A stretch of 64,000 nt of DNA from Natrarchaeobius oligotrophus (GCF_003841465.1 NZ_REFZ01000007.1:62001-126000); one strand, 5' to 3'. Shown: positions 18,820-26,719, counted from the first letter of the stretch. Notes: generated by a model from the sequence alone, not told the origin. Numbers and translations: made by a program.

Positions 18820-19185
18820 TCACTCCTCGAGCATTCCGTCGTCCGGAACGTTTGGCGCGCCGACGGCGAGGACTCGACTCTCCTCGACCGCTCTCAGCTG
18901 TCGCCACGACTCGGGCGGGACGACGAGGACGTCGTGTTTCGAGAGCGTGATCACGTCGCGCTCGTCGTCGCGTTCGATCGTCACGTCGACGGTTCCCTCG
19001 AGGACGACGTACAGCTCCTCCTGTTCGCCCTGTCGGTGGTATGCGTTTTCCTCGCCTCGCTCGTAGTGCCAGACGTTCGGGCGCATCTTCTCCGGTTTGA
19101 GTTCCCGCCCGACGGAGAGCAGCGTCGGGGCCTCTTCCTCGAGTTCTCTCGGTTCGACGTTCTCGAGTTCGATCGACGAGTACAT
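18820..19185 (-). CDS. Cupin-domain protein
   Basis: This 121-residue single-cupin protein starts MYSSIELENVEPREL. The open frame extends 70 codons upstream but is Arg/Ser-rich, and a TATA-like ATTTTTTG at 19209-19218 fits a leaderless start at 19185. Cupin motif 1 is near residues 48-62 (HRQGEQEELYVVLEGTV) and motif 2 near 83-100 (KHDVLVVPPESWRQLRA). Several usual metal ligands are replaced, so metal binding is uncertain. Such proteins are often enzymes for small sugars or sensors. The function is unknown. It is divergent from the zinc-finger gene at 19417. Confidence 0.85.
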   Translation of the reverse strand: MYSSIELENVEPRELEEEAPTLLSVGRELKPEKMRPNVWHYERGEENAYHRQGEQEELYVVLEGTVDVTIERDDERDVITLSKHDVLVVPPESWRQLRAVEESRVLAVGAPNVPDDGMLEE

Positions 19186-19347
19186 CGGATTCGCTTTCAC
19201 GACCGACGGCAAAAAATCCGGGTCCGGTGCGTGCCGTCGTTTCTCGCTTCGATTTCGTGCGTCCGCTCCCGAGGGAGCGCTCGAGTCGGCTCGATCGGTC
19301 CGAAGCGGTCGCGGTTCGCGTCCACCACCGTAGATAATAGGGACATT

Positions 19348-19377
19348 ATAACACATAATATCAATATTAGATGTTAT
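19348..19377. promoter_or_regulatory. 30-bp AT-rich interrupted palindrome, candidate operator
   Basis: Arms ATAACA (19348-19353) and TGTTAT (19372-19377) enclose TAATAT (19356-19361) and ATATTA (19364-19369), with two-base spacers. Twenty-four of 30 positions are self-complementary. It lies in the divergent spacer between the cupin gene and the zinc-finger gene, just upstream of the TATA box ggatttatac (19384-19393). The placement fits a transcription-factor site acting on one or both genes. Confidence 0.55.
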
Positions 19378-19416
19378 GCGGTTGGATTTATACACTTCGA
19401 TACCGAGCGTTCTGGT

Positions 19417-19599
19417 ATGTCAGTGAACACGACCACGACCTGGTGCGATCCGGTAACCTGTCCCTTCTGCGGGGACAAACTCGCCTCCCCGGGTGCAGGT
19501 TTCATCGATCACATCCACGACAACACCGACTGCGAACGCGGGTTCGACCACTGGCGTGAGAACATCGCCGGCGACCTGGCGGGCGAGTGGTCAGGGTAG
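19417..19599 (+). CDS. Small haloarchaeal zinc-binding protein (DUF7501-like)
   Basis: This 60-residue protein was read from the end of a longer frame. The start at 19417 (MSVNTTTTWCDPVTC) is set by a TATA box, ggatttatac, about 25-30 bases upstream. Potential zinc ligands are Cys10, Cys15 and Cys18 (CPFC), His32, His34 and Cys39 (DHIHDNTDC), as in small haloarchaeal zinc fingers. The C-terminal helix is FDHWRENIAGDLAGEW. The function is unknown. The cupin gene is divergent, and an AT-rich palindrome lies between the two. Confidence 0.8.
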   Translation: MSVNTTTTWCDPVTCPFCGDKLASPGAGFIDHIHDNTDCERGFDHWRENIAGDLAGEWSG

Positions 19600-19828
19600 C
19601 CGGTTTCGAGAACGAACTTCACTCCGCCTTCGATCGGATCGACTCGAACCCGAAAGCGGTCGAGCGCTGACCCGCCCGTCGTCGCCCCGATCGAGCGAAC
19701 GAACGACACACGGCGTTCTCGACGACGTCAAAACGCAGGGTCTCGCTGTCGACCGTTCCGAGTGTTCTCAACCCCCCGCGAGCCGTCCGCGTTCGAACGG
19801 GCGTTGCATTCCCCGAGAGCGAGGCCGT

Positions 19829-20299
19829 TCAATCGAAGTCCGGAAGGTCCTCCGGCGGTTCGTACTCGGCCTCCCAGTCGATGTACTCCGATTTGAGGAC
19901 GACGGAGACGATCTGTCCGAACTCCGTCAGCTCGGCGTTGATCGACGACACCGTTCCCCAGGTGTCGAGGTCGGGGTGGTACTCCTGCGTCTGCCAGTCC
20001 TCCGGAATGCCCGGCGCGTGATAGCCGACCCGGTCGGCGAAGTCGTCCCAGAAGAAATCGAACTCCGAAAACAGCGAGAGGTCTCGAGTGATGCCGTACT
20101 CGCGCTCGGTGAGGTCGGTGTCCGCGAGCCACTCCTCGAATGCCTCCTCCCACGCGCCCGCCTCGAGAAACGCCTGGAGTTCCTCGCGACGGTAATCGAT
20201 CTCCTGCGTGCCGTCGGCGCTGATCGTGGCGTCGTCGTACTCGTTCGGATCGACGAACTCCAGTTCCGGCGGTTCGGGCGGGTCGACCTCGAGTGTCAT
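19829..20299 (-). CDS. Acidic haloarchaeal hypothetical protein
   Basis: This 156-residue soluble protein starts MTLEVDPPEPPELEF. The longer open frame upstream overlaps the SHOCT gene in antisense, so the ATG at 20299 is used. It is rich in Asp, Glu and Trp (FDFFWDDFADRVGY; DWQTQEYHPDLDTWG) and shows no signal peptide, membrane span or metal motif. I recognise no family. It is convergent with the zinc-finger gene and divergent from the SHOCT gene. Confidence 0.75.
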   Translation of the reverse strand: MTLEVDPPEPPELEFVDPNEYDDATISADGTQEIDYRREELQAFLEAGAWEEAFEEWLADTDLTEREYGITRDLSLFSEFDFFWDDFADRVGYHAPGIPEDWQTQEYHPDLDTWGTVSSINAELTEFGQIVSVVLKSEYIDWEAEYEPPEDLPDFD

Positions 20300-20410
20300 A
20301 CGACGGAGTACGGACGGTCGGCGGATAAGAATTCCCACCCGCGACCGGTCGCGGTTCGGGTGACAGGGCGGATCCCTACAGTTATTCCTGCCGGGATCGT
20401 TTGCGAACGT

Positions 20411-20806
20411 ATGGGGAGTGAGACCGACGGCGGGAGCGAACTGAGTCTCACGGAGCTGTTCGTTCTCAAGTTCGTGCTGGCCGACGTCGTCATCATCTTC
20501 GCCCTGCTGTTTGCGGGCCCGCTGTACGCGGTGGCGATCACCGCGCTCTTCGTGGTGAGCTTTCTGCTCGTCTGGTATCTCACCAGAGAGCGCGAGGAGT
20601 CGCCGTCCCGGTCGGAGCGAGCCGCCGACGGTTCGGCGCAGCGAACGGATCGGGACCCCGTGACGAAACTCCAGGATCGGTACGCCGCGGGCGAGCTGTC
20701 CGAAGCGGAGTTCGAGGAGAAACTGGAGCGGTTGATCGACGCCAACGAGCGCGCCGAGCGGGCGGGGATCGAGACGGAGGAACTCGAACTCGAGCGCTCG
20801 AGCTGA
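20411..20806 (+). CDS. SHOCT-domain membrane protein
   Basis: This 131-residue protein starts MGSETDGGSELSL, chosen because a TATA-like agttattcc lies about 28 bases upstream. Two hydrophobic segments (about residues 17-36 and 38-56) form a hairpin in the membrane. A charged linker and a C-terminal SHOCT motif (DPVTKLQDRYAAGELSEAEF, about 82-101) follow. SHOCT motifs are short helical tails found in many membrane-associated proteins and probably mediate oligomerisation. The specific role is unknown. Confidence 0.85.
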   Translation: MGSETDGGSELSLTELFVLKFVLADVVIIFALLFAGPLYAVAITALFVVSFLLVWYLTREREESPSRSERAADGSAQRTDRDPVTKLQDRYAAGELSEAEFEEKLERLIDANERAERAGIETEELELERSS

Positions 20807-20896
20807 TCGCATCGCCCGTCTTTCGGCGGCTCCTGATCGGCGGCTGAACGGCCCCCGATCAAAACACTCAACCGCGGGACGCTCCTAGCGGCGACG

Positions 20897-21694
20897 ATGA
20901 GCGAGTACGAGGCGGCGGTCCTGGACGTCGACGGGACGATCGTCCGGGGCGAGGAGTTGCTCCCCGGCGCGGCCGACGGACTGCGAGCGCTCGAGGACGC
21001 GGGCTGTTCGCGACTGCTGTTTTCGAACAACCCGACCCGAGGGAGCGATCACTACGGACGGAAACTCGAGCCCCACGGCGTCGACGTCGATCCGGAGCGG
21101 GTGCTCACCTCCGCCACCGTCGCGGCGGCGTACCTCTCGCGCACCTATCCGGGGAAACGAGTGTATCTCGTCGGCGGAACGCGCCTCGAGTCGATTCTCG
21201 AGGCGGCCGACGTGGAGCTGACGAACGATCCGGACGAGGCGGACGTCGTACTGGGATCGTTCGACAGGGACTTCTCCTACGACGCGCTCGCAACGTCGCT
21301 GCGGGCGCTCGAGCGGGGCGTTCCGTTCTACGGGACGGATCCGGACGCGACGATACCGGTCGGCGACGGGCGGGCGATTCCGGGCTCGGGGGCGATCCTC
21401 GCCGCGATGGCGGAAACCGCCGGCCGGGAGCCGGATGCGATCCTCGGCAAACCCTCGTCGATCGCCGCGACCGCCGCGATGGATCGGCTCGGAACCGAAC
21501 CCGAACGGACGCTCGTCGTCGGCGACCGGCTAGACACCGATATCGCACTCGGCGAGCGAGCGGGCGCGACGACCGCACTCGTTCTGACGGGCATCGCGGA
21601 CCGATCCGACCTCTCGTCCGCCGCCGTCGAACCCGATTACGTCCTCGAGTCGCTCGCCGCGGTGGAGACGATTCTCGGCTCGGGCGCGGAGTGA
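20897..21694 (+). CDS. HAD-superfamily (NagD-like, class IIA) phosphatase
   Basis: This 265-residue hydrolase has motif I LDVDGT (Asp10, Asp12), motif II SNNPTRGS near residue 48, the class IIA cap between, a motif III lysine in ILGKPS near 184, and motif IV VVGDRLDTDIALGERAG near 211-227. NagD/AraL-type enzymes dephosphorylate small sugar or nucleotide phosphates; the substrate cannot be read from sequence. It is cytoplasmic. It is transcribed with the upstream SHOCT gene's orientation but separated from it by 90 bases, and it ends near the convergent glyA gene. Confidence 0.92.
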   Translation: MSEYEAAVLDVDGTIVRGEELLPGAADGLRALEDAGCSRLLFSNNPTRGSDHYGRKLEPHGVDVDPERVLTSATVAAAYLSRTYPGKRVYLVGGTRLESILEAADVELTNDPDEADVVLGSFDRDFSYDALATSLRALERGVPFYGTDPDATIPVGDGRAIPGSGAILAAMAETAGREPDAILGKPSSIAATAAMDRLGTEPERTLVVGDRLDTDIALGERAGATTALVLTGIADRSDLSSAAVEPDYVLESLAAVETILGSGAE

Positions 21695-21769
21695 ACCGAG
21701 ACGATTCTCGGCACGAAGAATGGCTGGATCGGGACGGTTCTCGGAAACGCCGCTAACTGTGGTGAACGA

Positions 21770-23017
21770 CTACTCGTACAGCGGATTCTCGGCGCACAGC
21801 GTCTCGACGTCCTCGCGGACCGCGGCGACGACGTCCTCGTCGTCGGGAGCGTCCACGACGCGAGCGATCAGGTCACCCACGCGCCGGCAGTCGTCCTCGT
21901 CGAAGCCGCGAGTGGTGAGCGCGGGCGTGCCCGCGCGGATGCCGGAGGGGTCGAACGCAGAGCGCGTCTCGCCGGGCACCGTGTTGCCGTTGAGGACGAT
22001 GCCGGCGTCCTCGAGTGCGTCCTCGGCGTCGCCGCCGCTCGTGTCAGGATGACTCTCGCGCAGGTCGACGAGCACGAGGTGGTTGTCGGTACCGCCGGAG
22101 ACGAGCGAGAGGCCGTTCTCGGACAGCGACTCACCGAGCGCTCTCGCGTTGGCGACGGTCTGGGAGGCGTAGTCTTCGAACTCGGGCTGAAGCGCCTCCT
22201 CGAAGCCGACCGCCTTGCCGGCGACGTTGTGCATCAGCGGACCGCCCTGGCCGCCGGGGAAGACCGCGGAGTCGACGTCGTCGGCGTACTCCTCGCTCGT
22301 CATGACGATGCCGCCGCGGCCGGCGCGGATCGTCTTGTGGGTCGAACCGGTGACGAAGTCCGCCACGCCGACCGGCGAGTCGTGGACGCCAGCGGCGACC
22401 AGTCCCGTGATGTGGGCGATGTCCGCGAGGTGCAACGCCTCGGCTTCGTCGGCGGCCGCTTGAATGCGTTCCCACTCGATTTCGCGGGGGTACGCGGAGT
22501 AGCCCGAGACGACGATGTCGGGATCGAACTCGGCGGCCTGCTCGGCGAGTCCCTCGTAGTCGAGGTAGCCCGTCTCGGGGTCGACTTCGTACTGCTCGAC
22601 GTCGTAGAGCTGGCCGACGAAGTTCGCCGGGTGACCGTGACTGAGGTGGCCGCCGTGGGTGAGATCCAGCGAGAGAATCTTATCGCCCGGCTCGAGCATC
22701 GCGAAGTAGACGGCCTGGTTGGCCTGCGTGCCGGAGTGGGGCTGGACGTTGACGTGTTCCGCGCCGAACAGCTCTTTCGCGCGGTCGATCGCGAGTTGCT
22801 CGACCTCGTCGGCGAACTCGCAGCCGCCGTAGTAACGCGAGCCGGGGTAGCCCTCGGCGTACTTGTTGGTCAGGGCGCTGCCCTGGGCGTCGATGACCGC
22901 CCGGCTGGCGTGGTTCTCGCTCGCGATCATCTGCAGCGACGATCGCTGTCGGTCGACTTCACCCTCGAGTGCATCGGCGACGGCGGGATCGACGTCCCGG
23001 ACGTGCTCGTGTTCCAT
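21770..23017 (-). CDS. glyA: Serine hydroxymethyltransferase
   Basis: This 415-residue PLP enzyme interconverts serine and glycine while loading one-carbon units onto the folate-type carrier. It starts MEHEHVRDVDPAVADALEGE; an in-frame ATG at 23044 would add nine residues. Landmarks are SLQMIASENHAS, the tetrad NKYAEGYPGSRYYGG, HSGTQAN for PLP phosphate, and the Schiff-base lysine in STHKTIRAGRGG. It is divergent from folD, whose product works on the next steps of the same pathway. The spacer has palindromes AAGTGGAGCCACTT (23064-23077) and CACGTACGTG (23096-23105). Confidence 0.97.
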   Translation of the reverse strand: MEHEHVRDVDPAVADALEGEVDRQRSSLQMIASENHASRAVIDAQGSALTNKYAEGYPGSRYYGGCEFADEVEQLAIDRAKELFGAEHVNVQPHSGTQANQAVYFAMLEPGDKILSLDLTHGGHLSHGHPANFVGQLYDVEQYEVDPETGYLDYEGLAEQAAEFDPDIVVSGYSAYPREIEWERIQAAADEAEALHLADIAHITGLVAAGVHDSPVGVADFVTGSTHKTIRAGRGGIVMTSEEYADDVDSAVFPGGQGGPLMHNVAGKAVGFEEALQPEFEDYASQTVANARALGESLSENGLSLVSGGTDNHLVLVDLRESHPDTSGGDAEDALEDAGIVLNGNTVPGETRSAFDPSGIRAGTPALTTRGFDEDDCRRVGDLIARVVDAPDDEDVVAAVREDVETLCAENPLYE

Positions 23018-23182
23018 ATCCGATGTGCCGTCCGTCGGCTGCATAAGTGTACCCTTCCTCGGCAAGTGGAGCCACTTTTTCCACGCCGGTTTATCCACGT
23101 ACGTGTATATTTGTCGGAAAAATAGGTGAGATCTGAACACGAATCCGAGGGTTGATTAGGCTCGCGGCCGGTCACTCGGACG

Positions 23183-24076
23183 ATGACCGAGATCATCGAC
23201 GGCAACGCCGTCGCGAGCGAGATCCGTGACGGGCTGAGCGAAGCCATCGAGACGCTCGCCGACGAGGGCGCGCGGCCGGGACTGGCGACGGTGTTGATGG
23301 GCGACGACCCGGCGAGCCAGACCTACGTGAACATGAAACAGCGCGACTGCGAGGAGGTCGGCATCGAGGGGACTCACGTCGACGTCGACGGCGACGCCCC
23401 GGCCGAGGAACTGTACGACGCCATCGACGACCTCAACGCCGATCCCGCCGTCCACGGCTACCTCGTGCAGGCCCCAGTCCCGGATCACATCGATTACCGG
23501 GAGGTGATCCGCCGCATCGATCCGGCCAAGGACGTCGACGGCTTCCACCCGGAGAACGTCGGCCGGCTCGTCGCCGGCGACGCCCGCTTTCGACCCTGTA
23601 CGCCCCACGGCGTCCAGAAACTCCTCGAGGCGACGGCGGTCGACACCGAGGGCGCGGACGTGACGATCGTCGGTCGCTCGCGAATCGTCGGCAAACCGCT
23701 GGCGAATCTGCTGATCCAGAAAGCCGACGACGGCAACGCCACGGTGACGATCTGCCACTCGAGAACCGACGATCTCGCGGCGAAGACTCGTCGGGCCGAT
23801 ATCGTCGTCGCGGCGGTCGGCGTCCCGGAACTGATCGACGGCTCCATGATCGACGACGGCGCGGTCGTGATCGACGTGGGCGTCAACCGCGTCGAGGCCG
23901 ACACAGAGAAGGGGTACGAACTCGTCGGCGACGTCGAGTTCGAGAGCGCGGCGGAGAAAGCCAGCGCGATCACGCCGGTTCCCGGCGGCGTCGGTCCGAT
24001 GACCCGCGCGATGTTGCTCTACAATACGGTGAAAGCCGCGAGCCTCCAGGAGCAAGTCGACGTCGAGTTACCCTGA
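23183..24076 (+). CDS. folD: Methylene-tetrahydrofolate dehydrogenase/cyclohydrolase FolD
   Basis: This 297-residue bifunctional enzyme oxidises methylene-tetrahydrofolate and hydrolyses the methenyl form. It carries the FolD signatures: YVNMKQRDCEEVGI with the catalytic lysine near residue 53, VQAPVPDHID, PAKDVDGFHPENVGRL, the Rossmann motif VGRSRIVGKPLANLL, and TPVPGGVGPMT near the C-terminus. The start follows a TATA-like gttgattagg by about 25 bases. It is divergent from glyA, and both are probably expressed together for purine, thymidylate and methionine synthesis. Confidence 0.97.
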   Translation: MTEIIDGNAVASEIRDGLSEAIETLADEGARPGLATVLMGDDPASQTYVNMKQRDCEEVGIEGTHVDVDGDAPAEELYDAIDDLNADPAVHGYLVQAPVPDHIDYREVIRRIDPAKDVDGFHPENVGRLVAGDARFRPCTPHGVQKLLEATAVDTEGADVTIVGRSRIVGKPLANLLIQKADDGNATVTICHSRTDDLAAKTRRADIVVAAVGVPELIDGSMIDDGAVVIDVGVNRVEADTEKGYELVGDVEFESAAEKASAITPVPGGVGPMTRAMLLYNTVKAASLQEQVDVELP

Positions 24077-24109
24077 CGTCGAGATCCGCGGACGACTCCG
24101 ATCGTTTTT

Positions 24110-24838
24110 CTACCCGTCCGAGACCGCGAGAGACTCGAGGCGATCCTCCGCGCGATTGAGCGCCAGTTCGTCGCCGCGAAGGCCGTTCGCCAGGTCGCGA
24201 GTCGCCTCGATCAGCCGATCCGCCGTCCGCGCCTCGACGTCGCCGTCGAGCATTCGAATCCGGGTGACGTGTCCTCCGAGCGTCTCGAGGGCGCTTCGCT
24301 CGCTCGCCGCGAGGTCTCGCTCGCGTTCGCCGAGCCAGGTCCGAACGTCGCGTCGGTACTCGCGGACGGCGTTTGCGTACGCGAGCCCGCGAGCCGCCCG
24401 GAGCGTCGTGGGAACGTCGTCGGCCGACGGCCGGTCACCCTCGTCGGCGTCGCCCACCAGCGCGAGAAAGTACAGTTCCTCGCGCTCTTCGAGACGAATT
24501 TCGCGGCCGACGACGTCGGCGACGTGAAGTAACTCGGCGGCGGCGAGGTACGTGTCGTCGAGGTCGCGAAGCTCGCCGCCGGTGATGAACCCGCGCCGGC
24601 GAACGTACTCGCGACAGCGCTCGCGAGCACGGTCGGCGAGTTCCTCGAGTGGCTCGTCGTCGACGTCGGCTCGGACCGGCGTGAGATCGAAGGCGACCGG
24701 TCTGTCGGTGTGTTCGCTCCGTTCGTCGGTGCCGACGCTGTGCAGGCTTCCACAGGCCGGACAGCCGATGCTTCCCGTCTCGTAGTACGACCAGCGGGTC
24801 CCACACTCCTTGCACTCGCGCTCCCCGCGGATTTTCAT
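24110..24838 (-). CDS. Haloarchaeal protein with N-terminal TFIIB-type zinc ribbon
   Basis: This 242-residue protein starts MKIRGERECKECGTRWSYY; codons upstream are unlike coding sequence and overlap the promoter. One zinc ribbon is formed by Cys9/Cys12 and Cys26/Cys29 (CPACGS). The remaining 210 residues are mostly helical and charged (ARERCREYVRRRGFITGGEL; REYRRDVRTWLGERERDL) with no enzyme motif. Similar proteins are found across haloarchaea as uncharacterised zinc-ribbon proteins. The role is unknown. It is convergent with folD. Confidence 0.82.
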   Translation of the reverse strand: MKIRGERECKECGTRWSYYETGSIGCPACGSLHSVGTDERSEHTDRPVAFDLTPVRADVDDEPLEELADRARERCREYVRRRGFITGGELRDLDDTYLAAAELLHVADVVGREIRLEEREELYFLALVGDADEGDRPSADDVPTTLRAARGLAYANAVREYRRDVRTWLGERERDLAASERSALETLGGHVTRIRMLDGDVEARTADRLIEATRDLANGLRGDELALNRAEDRLESLAVSDG

Positions 24839-25103
24839 GGGCGACGCTACGGTCCGCGTTTCAAAAGTCTCACCGGTGACGACCGGTCGGTCGACGGGGA
24901 ATCCGGCGTCTCCGCCGAACCTCTGCGGTAGACTGTGCGACAAACCAGTCGATGGAGGGGCTGAAACGCCCGAACAGGGGCGTTCGGTCCCACCGTATCA
25001 GCAACTTCGAGAGTCACGCAGTCCGAAACGACGTTCAATAGGTCATTAACGTACGGCAGTTGCAGGCCACACTGAAACCAACGGGAACGTCCTACCCAGG
25101 AAT

Positions 25104-25787
25104 ATGTCCCACCCAAGACTCAACCGACGCAAGTTCGTTGCTGCGGCAGGTACTGCAAGTGCGCTCGTTCTGGCCGGCTGCGCTGACGAAGGTCCGGGTG
25201 ACGAGGAAGAAGATCCGGCCGCCGACGAAGAGGATCCGATGGACGACGAGGAAGAGGATCCGATGGACGACGACGAGGAAGAGGACCCGATGGACGACGA
25301 CGAGGAGGAAGACGAGGACGAGACCTACTCGCTGACGGTCACCGTCGAAGACGACGAAGCCGAACCCGTCGAGGGTGCGACCGTCACGCTCGAGGAAGAC
25401 GGCGCGATGGACGAAGACGAGGACGAGGAAGACGAGAACGGATTGGACGACGAGGACGAAGAAGATGAGGACGAAGAAGACGAGAACGGACTCGACGACG
25501 AGGACGAAGAAGACGAGGACGAAGAAGACGAGAACGGACTCGACGACGAGGACGACGAAGAGTGGGAAGACGAAACCGACGAGGACGGGCAGGTCGAGTT
25601 CGAGGACCTCGAGGACGGCGACTACTTGGTTCACGCCGAGTACGAAGGCGACGAGGCCGAGGACGAAGTCACGATCGACGGCGACGACGAGGAAGTCACC
25701 CTCACGCTCGGCGAAGAGGCCGAAACCGACGACGAGGACGACGTGATGGACGACGAGGAGGACAACGGCGAAGACGACGACCTCTGA
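25104..25787 (+). CDS. Tat lipoprotein with carboxypeptidase-regulatory-like domain split by acidic repeats
   Basis: This is a 227-residue exported protein. The N-terminus has a Tat-like RRKFVAAAGTASALVLAGC with the lipobox Cys at 26. An acidic region with DPMDDDEEE repeats (about residues 35-73) leads to a beta-sandwich domain: SLTVTVEDDEAEPVEGATVT starts it and GQVEFEDLEDGDYLVHAEY finishes it. Three copies of a 16-residue ENGLDDEDEED-type repeat (48-bp DNA repeats, 25434-25577) interrupt the domain in a surface loop. Regulatory-like domains of this kind usually sit in cell-surface proteins. The function is unknown; the repeats may vary in number between strains. Confidence 0.85.
   Translation: MSHPRLNRRKFVAAAGTASALVLAGCADEGPGDEEEDPAADEEDPMDDEEEDPMDDDEEEDPMDDDEEEDEDETYSLTVTVEDDEAEPVEGATVTLEEDGAMDEDEDEEDENGLDDEDEEDEDEEDENGLDDEDEEDEDEEDENGLDDEDDEEWEDETDEDGQVEFEDLEDGDYLVHAEYEGDEAEDEVTIDGDDEEVTLTLGEEAETDDEDDVMDDEEDNGEDDDL
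25434..25577 (+). repeat. Three 48-bp tandem repeats inside the lipoprotein gene
   Basis: Units begin at 25434, 25482 and 25530, each opening with GAG AAC GG and encoding ENGLDDEDEEDEDEED. The third unit diverges at its end. The DNA repeats are near-identical including synonymous positions, which suggests recent expansion by slippage or recombination. Confidence 0.85.
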
Positions 25788-26147
25788 GCCGCGCCGGAAC
25801 AGCCCGTCCGATCGATCCGCGTGTCCCATCGATTTTTTCGCGACGCTTCGAGCCGAGGAGCCGCTGCATCGCCGCCGCTCGAGAGACGGTCACCGTGAGT
25901 CGTACGGTCCGTTGACCCGACGTCCCGGCGGGTCCGCCGGGCGGTCGCGTTCTCACCGGAACTGACGGATCGAACGTCCGTCCGCCGAGGGTTCACCGAC
26001 CGACCTCTCGAGCGTCGAAAGGGCTACGTGCCGGACGCGATTTATCGGAAATTCATCACTGTGTCAACCGAAATATAGTACGCCGGTTGACGGACCTCGT
26101 CGATCGACACGGCGAGATTTTTTATCTCTCGGTCGACAACTACTGAT
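25788..26147. other. Intergenic region with a decayed copy of the 82-bp repeat
   Basis: No gene is supported here. At about 25929-25970 the sequence keeps the inner and right part of the dispersed repeat (GC-rich core, then ACCGGAACTGACGGA) without clear terminal arms. The last 40 bases hold a TATA-like ttttttatct (26118-26127) that serves the small gene at 26148. Bases 25980-26110 show nothing recognisable. Confidence 0.5.
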
Positions 26148-26294
26148 ATGCGCGACGAAGCGGAGATCCGAGAGCAGTACGAGTTTCTCAAAGAACAACT
26201 CGAGAGCGACGAGATGCGCCACGACGGCGTCGAGGAGATGTTCACGTACTACAAACGAGCGATCGGTTGGGTTCTCGAAGAGGAGCACATCTAA
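26148..26294 (+). CDS. 48-residue haloarchaeal small protein
   Basis: This is a complete small gene: ATG at 26148, TAA at 26292-26294. A strong TATA box, ttttttatct, sits 21-30 bases upstream, right for a leaderless mRNA. The product is acidic and almost entirely helical (MRDEAEIREQYEFLKEQLES, then MFTYYKRAIGWVLEEEHI) with no cysteine or membrane span. The codon use matches neighbouring genes. It may be an adaptor or antitoxin-sized regulator, but nothing specific can be claimed. Confidence 0.72.
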   Translation: MRDEAEIREQYEFLKEQLESDEMRHDGVEEMFTYYKRAIGWVLEEEHI

Positions 26295-26369
26295 CTAGTC
26301 TATCACGAAAACGTATCACGAATTCGGCTCGTGTCGTTACCTTTAAGTCGCATCAGCGAATTCTTTCAG

Positions 26370-26470
26370 TTGACGCTTCGCTTGGAGGGCCGAAGCGTCA
26401 GCGGGGACCAATTCAGGGCGGCAAGCGATCGCGTGGCGTTTTTCGCTACGCGATCTGCTTTCCTGTTTAC
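26370..26470 (+). ncRNA. Candidate small RNA with two consecutive hairpins
   Basis: A TATA-like ctttaag centred near 26344 predicts a transcript start near 26370. The transcript would open with a perfect 9-bp stem GACGCTTCG/CGAAGCGTC (26372-26380 and 26391-26399). A second, longer hairpin follows at 26427-26455: an 8-bp GATCGCGT/ACGCGATC stem, a G-U pair, GCG/CGC and a five-T loop. A T-rich ctttcctgttta follows and could end the transcript. The segment has no coding potential. Expression and strand are inferred. Confidence 0.35.
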
Positions 26471-26695
26471 TGCGGATCGTTCGAGTATCCAGCTGTTGCT
26501 TTCGATCACGTCGACGACCCCAATAATCCGGGAGATAGAATACACGGACTGTAAACATGAATTGGATATTATGCATAGTTGTCCCGTAGACCTCTCGTAG
26601 CAATTATCATTTGTGTTAGCCCGCGAAACTGCCTATCCGATGCCATCCGATAGGTTTTGATCGGAATGACCCGATAGCCTTATTAAAATTCGACA

Positions 26696-26716
26696 GTAAG
26701 TACGGATGGTACTTAC
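26696..26716. promoter_or_regulatory. Perfect palindromic operator upstream of padR
   Basis: Arms GTAAGTAC (26696-26703) and GTACTTAC (26709-26716) are perfect inverted repeats with a 5-base spacer. The site lies between the TATA box ttattaaaat (26680-26689) and the PadR ATG at 26720, covering the expected transcript start. PadR proteins usually bind such palindromes in their own promoters, so autoregulation is likely. Confidence 0.65.
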
Positions 26717-26719
26717 CCA

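Larger units (their letters stand above)
26295..26719. other. Intergenic region with promoter, hairpins and PadR control elements
   Basis: No protein gene is supported here. From left to right it holds a TATA-like ctttaag (26341-26347), two strong hairpins (26372-26399 and 26427-26455), a T-rich stretch, an AT-rich segment with an inverted CTATC/GATAG arrangement and CCGAT repeats (26632-26678), a TATA box ttattaaaat (26680-26689), and the palindromic operator before the PadR gene. Base composition is more AT-rich than in flanking genes. Confidence 0.55.

Noticed and set aside
23064-23105. Palindromes AAGTGGAGCCACTT and CACGTACGTG as a shared glyA/folD operator
   Set aside because: They are short and lie where glyA promoter elements are expected; without comparison to relatives they are not worth a separate claim beyond the gene note.
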